A stretch of DNA of 64,000 nt from Carpediemonas membranifera (taxonomy: Eukaryota; Fornicata). Positions 49,268-57,043 of this stretch are shown here, piece after piece; the stretch's first letter is position 1; every line of letters starts with the position of its first letter. Location of the stretch: positions 744,001 through 808,000 of the forward strand of contig JAHDYR010000012.1 in assembly GCA_019828565.1 (NCBI GenBank), in the 5' to 3' direction. The position numbers and the translations under genes were made by a program. The notes under the pieces were generated by a model, which did not search any database, had not been told where the DNA came from, and was given only the letters and a program-made list of their open reading frames with translations.

Positions 49268-49388
49268 TGTAGTCCGTTAGGGACAAGAAAGCTTTACAGG
49301 GAAAAGAGACGACACCAAATGTGTCGACAGAAACCTGAAGACGATGTAAATAATACAACTATGTAAATATTGGGTAAGACCCACGACA
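49268..49388 (-). repeat. Element F 5' LTR
   Basis: 121 bp starting TGTCGTGG and ending GGACTACA on the coding strand. Confidence 0.9.
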
Positions 49389-50330
49389 GCTGCCTGCGGA
49401 TTTGGCTGGAGAGGTGGACGGTCTCCGTCGTAGGGGTGGCCTGCAGTGGTCTGAGTGCGAGGCGGGCGAACTGTGTGGTCCCTGCGAAGAATGACAGACG
49501 GCCTAGGAGCTTCTGCCAGTCTGAAGCTGTGATGGACCCGACCCGGAGGGCCTTGGAGATCGTGGCCGTGTAGGCCTCGGCCTTGTCTTTTGAGATTCTT
49601 AGGGACTCGCTTGCGGTGTCTATGTGGACACCTAGGTAGTCTACCTGCTGGGTCGGCGTGAGGACGCACTTGTTGAGGCCCGGTATCGCCCCCAGCGATA
49701 GCATGAGGTCGATGATCTGCGGGGTGACCGAAGCTAGGTACGATGGGGAGGCATGGGACACTAAGAAGTCGTCGAGATAGACCGCGATGGTCACCCCGAA
49801 CCTGTGTGCGATGATCTTTGCAAGCTGTATGGTCGTGCTCTGGAACACGTACGGCGCCGCTGTCCATCCGAAGCCGAGTGTGTTGTACCTGAATGCGCGG
49901 CCGTCCGGTAGGACCACGCCTAGGAGGGGGGAGTCTCGCGAGGCGACGCCAAGTTGGTGGTATCCCGATGCTAGGTCTATCTTGATCATGTAGTCGTTCT
50001 TGTGCAGATTGCGGACCGCCCGTCTGATGCCGAACAGACGAAACACCCTCAGCTCTGCTGTCAACTCGTTCAGGGCTCGGAGGTCGTGCACGGGGCGGAC
50101 ATCGTCTTTGCCCTTCGACACCGCGAACAGGGGTGCGCTGTGACGCAGTTCGTCTATCGGGCACGGGGAGAGGACGCCCTTGGCGACTAGCTCTTCGATC
50201 TTCGGGAGTAGGCGGGGGTCCACTCGCCTTTGCGGTTCTGGTGGAGGGGGCGCAGAGGTGAGGTGGATAGGGACGCCATCCCGCAGCCAGCTTACTACCT
50301 CGGGGGAGGCACCGAGTCTTGCCCACACCG
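49294..50330 (-). pseudogene. YR copy D: reverse transcriptase
   Basis: RT with MIKIDLASGYHQ, LGFGWTAAPYVFQ and YLDDF. Its 5' side is cut at 50330 by element E and its 3' side at 49389 by element F; residues encoded beyond 49388 are LTR sequence. Confidence 0.85.
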
Positions 50331-50420
50331 TGTTGGGCAATTTTAGTTATAACCATTTTTGCCCTTGATCGGGTTTCGAATAAACCTCACTTCGTCATTA
50401 GTTCTCTTTATTTGGCCACA
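50331..50420 (+). repeat. Element E 5' LTR
   Basis: 90 bp, identical to 54280-54369; very short for an LTR. Confidence 0.95.
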
Positions 50421-50430
50421 GTAAGCTTAC
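50421..50430 (+). promoter_or_regulatory. 10-bp palindrome at the primer-binding position of E
   Basis: GTAAGCTTAC, perfectly self-complementary, directly follows the 5' LTR, with the gag ATG 18 bp from the LTR. Same arrangement as in F but with a different sequence. Confidence 0.75.
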
Positions 50431-50438
50431 TCACCGCC

Positions 50439-51161
50439 ATGGACTATCAAACGATTTCAGCCCCTTTTCTCAACGACATTCGTTCCGAAACGGCCTTCTG
50501 CAGCTTCAACGACAAGTTCGAGGCCTATTCCGCCCAAGTTCCCGACGACAGAGCACTATCTGTCCGTATGCTCATTTCCAGCCGTGTTTTACGCCTGATC
50601 CGCCTTCGCATTGACAACTTTGACGACCTTCCAGATGAAAACGTCCTGTCGGCGATCTACTCCGCTTTCTTCGCTCCCAAGAGCACTCAGGCCGTTCTGT
50701 CTAAGCTGGAAGCAACCGCCATGTCCTCCACGACGGCCAGCAACAGCGCTCTGCTCGCCTACCTCGACAGGTTCGACCGCGTCGAGGACCTCTGTTCCAC
50801 TTACCTCCCCGACGAGAAGACACTACGCCGCACTTTCATCCGCGGACTGTCCCCAGATTCACTGCGCCGCCGGGTCAAGGCCTCCGAACCTGAGACGCTC
50901 GCCGACGCCAAGCGTGCCGCCTTCCAAGAGGTCGAGACCTTGGCTGAGGCCAAGCGCACCATCGCCGAGTTCGGTCAGCCCGAGGTCCCGCGCCCTCAGG
51001 CCACACGTCCGCCTCCGAGCTTCCACCCCACTCGTCCTCACGCTACCGCAGCGCCTGCTCCACACTTCCCATCCAACAAACCAGACAACCATAAGCCTGC
51101 CGGTACCCCCTGCCAAGCCGCAGCCTGTCTGCCATGGATGCGGCCTCTCCGGCCACCTTAG
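50439..51161 (+). CDS. Element E gag
   Basis: From ATG 50439. A helical capsid-like region, then a Pro/Ala-rich stretch. The CCHC knuckle (CHGCGLSGHLRPDC, about 51129-51170) lies in the next register, reached by a shift near the CCCCC run at about 51107; this may be programmed or an error. The last 20 or so residues of this frame are not native. Confidence 0.8.
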   Translation: MDYQTISAPFLNDIRSETAFCSFNDKFEAYSAQVPDDRALSVRMLISSRVLRLIRLRIDNFDDLPDENVLSAIYSAFFAPKSTQAVLSKLEATAMSSTTASNSALLAYLDRFDRVEDLCSTYLPDEKTLRRTFIRGLSPDSLRRRVKASEPETLADAKRAAFQEVETLAEAKRTIAEFGQPEVPRPQATRPPPSFHPTRPHATAAPAPHFPSNKPDNHKPAGTPCQAAACLPWMRPLRPP

Positions 51162-52773
51162 GCCTGACTGCCCCAACAAGTCCAAGCCCGGCTTCTTCGC
51201 TACGGGCCGCCGGACGACGCCCATCTCTCTGAAGATGGCAACAAGCGGACCAGTCATGCGCCTCAGCACCAACGTACGAGCCTTCGCGCCCGTCGGCTCC
51301 CCTGCTCCCCAGAGCACCGACCGCGTCGACGCCCTGGTCGACACAGGCGCCTCCTCATCCTTCATCAGCCCAGTGCTGGCCAAGTCTCTGGGCCTGGTCA
51401 TGATCCCTGATGAGCTCAAGATAAGCACGGCCAATGGCATCGCCACGTCTGCCCATCGCACGCTCCTTGACATCAAGGTCAACAGGTCTCCCCACTCAGT
51501 CGGAGGTACTATCAGCGCCCACGTCCTCAACACCGGTGAGCCCCTCATCCTTGGGTTCGACGTGATCCAAACGTTCAACCTACTGGATCCTCCCGCGACT
51601 GAGCCTCAGGACCTCGGCGAGGTTACACCCCTTGACGAAGATGGCCAGATCGAGCTCGATGAAAACGTCGCAGCCCTCGCTCGCGAGTTCGAAGACATCT
51701 TCGGTCCCATCCCTCGTGAGCCTGCCAAGGTTCAGCCTATGGAGATCGCCGTCACGGACGAAACTCCGACCCACGTTCCCCCTCGCCGGCTCTCCCCGGC
51801 CATGACTGAGGTCATCGATCGAGAGGTCGAGGCCCTCCTTGAGGCTGGCATCATCCGCCTATCGGAGTCGGCTTACTCCGCCCCTTGCTTCGTCGTGCCA
51901 AAGACGAACGGTGAACATAGGATGGTCGTAGACTACCGCCTCCTCAACTCAGTCAGCCGCGACTTCCGATTCCCCCTGCAGAACATTAAGTCCATCTTGT
52001 CTCGCCTGAATGGCAGCAAGTACTTCACCACGCTTGACCTGCGCAGTGGCTACCACCAGTTCCCCCTCGACGCAACAGCTGTTCCTCGGACTGCATTTGC
52101 CACGCACAACGGCCTGTACGAGTTCGTTAGAGTCCCCTTCGGTCTCAAGAACGCGCCTTCCTACTTCCAGCGAGGCATGATGCGGATCTTAGCTCCACTC
52201 TTGGGCCGCGGGGTCGAGTGCTACCTTGATGATGTCATCGTACACGCGTCTACGATCGAGGGCCACAACTCCCTTCTGCATCAGGTCTTCGAACTCGTCC
52301 GCGCCCACAACTTACGCCTGAAGCTGAGCAAGTGCGTCTTCCTCCGCACCGAGCTCGAGTTCGTCGGCCACACGGTCTGCTCACAGGGCATCAGCATCTC
52401 CAGCTGGCGCAAGGAAGCCCTCGGCTCAATGACCGTTCCGTCAAACCCCTCCGAGCTGCGAAGCTTCTGCGGTCTCGCGAACTATTACCGTGACCATGTC
52501 GCAGATTTCGCCCGTATCATGGCTCCCCTGTACGACCTCTGCGGCTCCAAGACCGTTTTCGAGTGGGGTGAGTCCGAACAGACTGCTTGGGACACCGTCA
52601 AGCGCGCTATCGTCCAGGCACCCCTCCTATCTTTCCCAGACTACTCGAAGCCCCTGGTGATCAAGACCGACGCTTCTTCGCTCGGCTGTGGCGCTCTCCT
52701 CGCGCAGCAAGATCCCGTCTCCGGCAAGGGAGGCACCTGTCGCCTTCGTCTCGCGCCGCTTCACGATGACTGA
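50611..52773 (+). CDS. Element E pol part 1: knuckle, protease, RT, RNase H
   Basis: Meaningful from about 51108: CCHC knuckle, retropepsin ALVDTGASSSFI (about 51331-51366), RT with VVDYRLLNS, FTTLDLRSGYHQF, VPFGLKNAPSYFQ and catalytic YLDD (52222-52233), and RNase H opening IKTDASSLGCGA. It leaves the frame at GGG near 52731, where one base fewer would continue into the next ORF. The part before 51108 overlaps gag in another register and is probably not native. Confidence 0.9.
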   Translation: MTTLTTFQMKTSCRRSTPLSSLPRALRPFCLSWKQPPCPPRRPATALCSPTSTGSTASRTSVPLTSPTRRHYAALSSADCPQIHCAAGSRPPNLRRSPTPSVPPSKRSRPWLRPSAPSPSSVSPRSRALRPHVRLRASTPLVLTLPQRLLHTSHPTNQTTISLPVPPAKPQPVCHGCGLSGHLRPDCPNKSKPGFFATGRRTTPISLKMATSGPVMRLSTNVRAFAPVGSPAPQSTDRVDALVDTGASSSFISPVLAKSLGLVMIPDELKISTANGIATSAHRTLLDIKVNRSPHSVGGTISAHVLNTGEPLILGFDVIQTFNLLDPPATEPQDLGEVTPLDEDGQIELDENVAALAREFEDIFGPIPREPAKVQPMEIAVTDETPTHVPPRRLSPAMTEVIDREVEALLEAGIIRLSESAYSAPCFVVPKTNGEHRMVVDYRLLNSVSRDFRFPLQNIKSILSRLNGSKYFTTLDLRSGYHQFPLDATAVPRTAFATHNGLYEFVRVPFGLKNAPSYFQRGMMRILAPLLGRGVECYLDDVIVHASTIEGHNSLLHQVFELVRAHNLRLKLSKCVFLRTELEFVGHTVCSQGISISSWRKEALGSMTVPSNPSELRSFCGLANYYRDHVADFARIMAPLYDLCGSKTVFEWGESEQTAWDTVKRAIVQAPLLSFPDYSKPLVIKTDASSLGCGALLAQQDPVSGKGGTCRLRLAPLHDD

Positions 52774-54067
52774 GTCAGCTTGGGCCACGATCGAGCAAGA
52801 AGCATATGGAATCTTCTTCGCCATCACCAAGTTCGATCCGTTCATCCGAGGCCAGTTCTTCGAGGTCCAGACCGATCATAAGAACTTGATCTACATGTCG
52901 CGCAGTGAGACCCCGAAGGTCGTGCGCTGGAGCCTCCGTCTCCAAGAGTATGTCTTCGTGATTCATCACATCCCCGGCCTCGACAACGCGGCCGCAGATG
53001 TCCTCTCTCGCTGTCTCAAGGCTGTCACTTCCCTGTCTGACCATCATGTGGACATTGAGTCCGTGCATGGTCCCGTCGCCGGCCATATGGGCGCCGTGAC
53101 CACCATGGAGCGCCTCAAGCTCCGCGGCATCGAATGGACCAACATGCTGGATGACATCAAGGGCTTTATTGCCTCATGCCCCATCTGTCAGAAGGTCCGC
53201 GAGACAGCCAAGAAGACGACTTCTACCCTGCGTCCTACGTTCTCCTCTGACCCGTTCGTGGCCGTCTCCATCGACACTATGGGTCCCTTCCCGGAGGATG
53301 ACTTTGGTAACAAGTTTATCATCGTCACGGTTGACAACTTCTCACGCTTTACAGAGCTAGTTGCTGTCCCTTCAACTTCCTCCGAGTCTGCCTGCCGCGC
53401 ATTCATCCAGTTCGCCGGCCACTACGGATTCCCTCAGACCGTCCGCACTGATGGCGGCTCCCAGTTCACTGCCAAACTCTTCAAGGAGATCTTGGCCTCC
53501 CTGCACGTGGCCCACACCGTCACGCTGCCCTACCACCACCGCGCGAACGGCCTAGTCGAGAGGGTCAACCGCGAGGTGAACCGTCATCTCGTCGCCTTGA
53601 CCTCTGAACTCAGACTCTCCTCCAAGTGGTCTCTGTACCTGCCCATGGTCCAACGCCTTCTTAACGCTACCACCAACTCTAGCATTGGCATGTCACCCGC
53701 TGCCCTCGTCTTCGGCACCGCCGTCAACCTCGACCGCAGCATCATCGACGTAGTGTCACAGGGAGAGGGAGAGCACCCAGACATCGTCCAAATCCAGGAG
53801 ATCCTCGTTCAAGCAGCCCGCCTTAACCAGGATCAGACCTTCAACCCCGGCCCTTCAACCTCGGACGTCTTTGCCATCGGCGACCAGGTCTTAGTAACCT
53901 ACCCGACGCGTCCCGACAGCAAGTTGACCCCCCAAGCTCATGGGCCCCTACACCATAACTTCCCGCTCGAACGACATTTACGAGGTTATCAATCCTGCGA
54001 CTCGTCGCACCCAGACCTATCACGCCACACGCCTCCGCCGCTTCGTCTCCAATGGCCTCCTCACTGA
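52688..54067 (+). CDS. Element E pol part 2: RNase H end and integrase
   Basis: Native from about 52733. RNase H end (TDHKNLIYM, AAADVLSRC), integrase HHCC finger (HGPVAGH...CPICQ) and DDE core: SIDTMGPFP, RTDGGSQF, NGLVERVNRE. It leaves frame at a CCCC run near 53945, and the chromodomain follows in another register. Confidence 0.9.
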   Translation: MALSSRSKIPSPAREAPVAFVSRRFTMTESAWATIEQEAYGIFFAITKFDPFIRGQFFEVQTDHKNLIYMSRSETPKVVRWSLRLQEYVFVIHHIPGLDNAAADVLSRCLKAVTSLSDHHVDIESVHGPVAGHMGAVTTMERLKLRGIEWTNMLDDIKGFIASCPICQKVRETAKKTTSTLRPTFSSDPFVAVSIDTMGPFPEDDFGNKFIIVTVDNFSRFTELVAVPSTSSESACRAFIQFAGHYGFPQTVRTDGGSQFTAKLFKEILASLHVAHTVTLPYHHRANGLVERVNREVNRHLVALTSELRLSSKWSLYLPMVQRLLNATTNSSIGMSPAALVFGTAVNLDRSIIDVVSQGEGEHPDIVQIQEILVQAARLNQDQTFNPGPSTSDVFAIGDQVLVTYPTRPDSKLTPQAHGPLHHNFPLERHLRGYQSCDSSHPDLSRHTPPPLRLQWPPH

Positions 54068-54269
54068 CATCGAGCTCGTCGCCATGGACGAGGACTCCTA
54101 CCTTGTACAAGAGATCCTGGCCCACCGTGGCGGCCCCAACAAGACCTCCTTCGAGTTTCTCATCCGCTGGGATGGCTATGGTGCCGAGGACGACCAATGG
54201 CTTCCCTACCTCGAGGTCAGGGACCTCGAGGCTCTCGACTATTATCTCGAGTGTCACCCACTCTTCTAA
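53940..54269 (+). CDS. Element E chromodomain end of pol
   Basis: Continues from HGPYTI, and ends with a chromodomain (YLVQEILAHR, FEFLIRWDGYGAEDDQWLP). It is the C-terminus of the integrase, separated by the one-base shift near 53945. Confidence 0.85.
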   Translation: MGPYTITSRSNDIYEVINPATRRTQTYHATRLRRFVSNGLLTDIELVAMDEDSYLVQEILAHRGGPNKTSFEFLIRWDGYGAEDDQWLPYLEVRDLEALDYYLECHPLF

Positions 54270-54279
54270 GAGAGAGAAG
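54268..54279 (+). promoter_or_regulatory. Element E polypurine tract
   Basis: AAGAGAGAGAAG directly before the 3' LTR, at the expected plus-strand priming site. Confidence 0.85.
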
Positions 54280-54369
54280 TGTTGGGCAATTTTAGTTATA
54301 ACCATTTTTGCCCTTGATCGGGTTTCGAATAAACCTCACTTCGTCATTAGTTCTCTTTATTTGGCCACA
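54280..54369 (+). repeat. Element E 3' LTR
   Basis: 90 bp, identical to the 5' LTR. Confidence 0.95.
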
Positions 54370-54418
54370 ACCGGCCACTTTTTGTTCATTGACGGGAACT
54401 GAACATCTGTGGCAAGGG

Positions 54419-54946
54419 CTACTTCTTGTGCTTCTTGTGAAACCCCCCTTTGTTCTGGGGCTGGTCCTTTCTCTTACCCTTGGCTCTGGCTTTGGCTGCG
54501 CAGTAGGAGATGGCACGGGGGGTTTTGGTCTGGGACGTGTTGAACAAGTCGAGAAACAGTTCGCAGGTTGCGTCCGACCAGTTGTCGTCCTTGAGGTCCA
54601 GAAGGGTACGGCGTGCTTGGAGTTCCACCAGGAGTCTTGCTTTGAGCGGCTCGTCGTCGAGGGCGTTGACGATCACCATCACGCGGCGAAGCCACTTTGC
54701 TTCCGCCTTAAGTGGTCTCTTTGTCGGAAGCTCGCCGTATGCATCCATCTCTGCCAGTGTTTGGTCAATATCCGCTTCATCTTGTTCAGGGAAGAAATCA
54801 ATTTGAGATTCCTTCGGCGGCTCGGTCTCGGGCGGCGGAGGAGGCGGATTAAGCTTTGCAAGCTGTTGCGAGATGGTAGCGATTGAGGCTTCTAGGTTAT
54901 TGAGCCTCGTTGCCGTCGGATCTGGATGTTCCGAATTTTCTACCAT
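54419..54946 (-). CDS. YR copy D gag-like protein
   Basis: 175 residues from ATG 54946 inside A1; the open version of the ORF broken in copy C. Pro-rich and acidic N-terminal half, helical core (RRVMVIVNALDDEPLKARLL), Lys/Gly-rich tail (KRKDQPQNKGGFHKKHKK) fit for nucleic-acid binding. No zinc knuckle. Confidence 0.75.
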   Translation of the reverse strand: MVENSEHPDPTATRLNNLEASIATISQQLAKLNPPPPPPETEPPKESQIDFFPEQDEADIDQTLAEMDAYGELPTKRPLKAEAKWLRRVMVIVNALDDEPLKARLLVELQARRTLLDLKDDNWSDATCELFLDLFNTSQTKTPRAISYCAAKARAKGKRKDQPQNKGGFHKKHKK

Positions 54947-55069
54947 TCTGCCCGCATAAACTGCGCGGCTCGCCTGGTCGGCGCATCACCATGCCGGAGC
55001 GAGGCGATCTCATTGCCCTCCGCTCACGGCCCGTTACCCGAGGTAACCTGTCAGCGCGATGTAACGCCA
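54911..55069 (-). repeat. YR copy D terminal A1 repeat (159 bp)
   Basis: Matches A1 of copy C and A2 of B, C and D. Followed by AAGTGTGGC as in copy C. Confidence 0.9.
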
Positions 55070-55809
55070 AAGTGTGGCTCTATAACAGAGAGCCCTCCTC
55101 TTAAATCCAACCAAAATGGGGGGGGCGAGTATTTACTTCGGGTGGCTACCCCGAGCTCTTATGACAGACCCGGGTAAATCCTCGTCTTGCAATCCGGTCA
55201 GGTCCGGAACGGCTCCGACACCTGCCGATGCGTTTCGAAGTGTGACATAAAGTGCACATTGATCGGCGCGCGCAGGTGCCAGTGATGGTCCTGTGACAGG
55301 ATTGTCAACCGTGCCGTCGTCTTGACCTTGTTACTCAACCAGAGAGGGGGAGTGTGTGAGCGATTAATTCGATTCACGGTGTTTTTAGTTGCCAAACTAG
55401 GGCCATCTATGACCCACCCTATCCTGTTACGTCCCCTGTTTACAAATGGTTTGGCTAATTTGAGCATTTTCAGACTGAAACACAGTGTTAATGCAGCTTT
55501 TGGACAGTTAGGTCGTGCGAGGAGTTGTTCTAGGCGATGATCGTGTCGGGCTGACCTGGACGGGGCCACTGACCGGTGGTATTATGGCGGGTCTGCGCTG
55601 GATCGGGTGGTGTTACTGAGCTGTGAGACGTCTGTCGCCATGCGTTGGGTGGTCTGGCCGTCGCAGTGTTGGACACAGACAGATGCATCACACGACGTGT
55701 GCTTTGGTCTCAATAATTAGGTGGCACAAATGTCATGACTGTGTGACACGGCTTGTTACAGCACAAGACGGTCCGAGACGGTCGCTATGCCACTAATAGA
55801 ACCAACTCA
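55070..55809. other. Upstream region of aldolase, distal copy
   Basis: Nearly identical to 27948-28687; includes the family H 81-bp repeat at 55221-55301. It must contain the aldolase promoter. No other gene is seen. Confidence 0.8.
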
Positions 55810-56935
55810 ATGATCGAATACGCCGAAGAGCTTTCCAATACTGTCCAGGTGATGACGAGGAACCGTGGCCTCGCTGCGCTTGATGAGAGCATTGGGACGA
55901 TGGGGAAGCGCTTCATCGTCTTTGATATCGATAACACAGCTGAAAACAGACGACATTGGCGCGAGATCCTGCTTACCTCCTCTCCCCGAGTTCACCATCG
56001 CCATTGGCGGCGTCATCCTCTTCACCGAGCAGCTCGACCAGCGAGCCGACGACGGCAAGACCCTCCCCGAGCTCATCCAGGAGCTGGGCATGGTTACAGG
56101 CGTCAAGACGGACCTGGGCCAGGCCTCCATCGCGGGGACGGACGAGACGGTGCTCCAAGGGCTCGACAAGCTCCACGAGCGTTGCCACTGTTACCACAGC
56201 AAGGGAGCCCGCTTCTCCAAGTTCCGGGCCATTTTCTCCGTGGACGAGGCCAGGGGCTACCCGTCGGCCCGGGCGGTGCACATCAACGCCTTCACACTCG
56301 CCCGCATGGCATCCATATGCCAGCAGTGCGGCCTGGTACCAGTTGTCGAGCCCGAGATCCTGGCGAACGGCACCCACACCATCGAGCAGCACGCCAACGC
56401 CTGCACACGGGTCTGGACTGCTGTGTTTGACGAGCTCAAGGCGCAAGAGGTCGACCTGACCCGAATGATCCTGAAGACGAGCATGGTAGCCCCCGGGCTC
56501 GACTCGACCCAGCGCATGATCCCGGCCGACATCGCCCAAACGACGCTCAACACGCTCATGTCGACGGTGCCTGCCGCTGTGCCCGCGGTCTGCTTCCTCT
56601 CGGGCGGCTTCAAGGAGCAGGAGTCGACCGGCATACTCAACGCCATCAACCTCCACGCCGCCCGCCTGGGCAAGGCGAATGTGCCATGGCAGCTGTCGTT
56701 CAGCTTCGCCCGAGCCCTCCAGGGCAGTGCGATGAAGGCGTGGGCAGGCAACCCCGCCAACGAAGAGACCGCGCAGCAGTGCTTCGTGAAGCGGTGCAGG
56801 GCCAACCATCTGGCCGCCCAAGGGCTGTACAAGGGCGAAGACGCGCTCGACCGAGAGACCAAGGCGCATGTGTTCGCCGAGATGACTGGGCAATTTGAAC
56901 CTGACAGTGTGCTCCCGACCGAGAATGTTGCATAA
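55810..56935 (+). CDS. FBA: Fructose-bisphosphate aldolase, class I (one frameshift)
   Basis: Cleaves fructose-1,6-bisphosphate in glycolysis through a Schiff base. Motifs in order: ALDESIGTMGKRF, NTAENRRHWREIL, IGGVILFTEQL, KTDLG, GLDKLHERC, ARMASICQQCGLVPVVEPEI, the Schiff-base Lys in MILKTSMVAPG, FLSGG, and LSFSFARALQGSAMKAW. Full length, from ATG 55810 to stop 56935. A CCCC run near 55984-55987 (CCC in the proximal copy) shifts the frame after about residue 58; the rest reads in the frame of 55865-56935. As this is a central enzyme, a consensus error or a second intact locus is more likely than loss. Confidence 0.9.
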
Positions 56936-57043
56936 ACAACCTTGTCAGCGGATTTACTCGACGATATGGTTGAAATTTGAGCGTGTCATTTGGTTCGACT
57001 CCGCTGACTTTGAGCCGATCGAAACAACCTCATAGAATAGAAC

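Larger units (their letters stand above)
41168..49388 (-). mobile_element. Ty3/gypsy chromovirus F (LTR retrotransposon) with nested LINE-B and antisense gene
   Basis: Two identical 121-bp LTRs (TG...CA) and a 4-bp duplication GCTG (41164-41167, 49389-49392). Minus-strand order: gag-protease, RT, RNase H, integrase, chromodomain, then about 4 kb of 3' region holding an antisense gene and a LINE-B insertion. Identical LTRs suggest a recent insertion. Copy C has only a solo LTR at the same site. Confidence 0.92.
50331..54369 (+). mobile_element. Ty3/gypsy chromovirus E (LTR retrotransposon)
   Basis: 4,039 bp with identical 90-bp LTRs (TGTTGGGC...GGCCACA) and 4-bp duplication ACCG (50327-50330, 54370-54373). 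Copy C shows the empty site. Gag, protease, RT, RNase H, integrase and chromodomain in order. A purine tract AAGAGAGAGAAG precedes the 3' LTR. Confidence 0.95.
38823..55069 (-). mobile_element. YR retrotransposon copy D, broken by Ty3/gypsy elements F and E
   Basis: The same family as B and C. Pieces: B2 (38823-38867), A2 (38966-39124), B1 (39125-39169), recombinase and RNase H to 41167, [element F], RT 49389-50330, [element E], gag 54370-54946, A1 (54911-55069). The right flank equals that of copy C for over 1.2 kb, but the left flank is family H sequence, so no matching duplication flanks it. Confidence 0.9.

Noticed and set aside
55973-56893. Minus-strand open frame opposite aldolase
   Set aside because: The sense strand encodes clear aldolase motifs.
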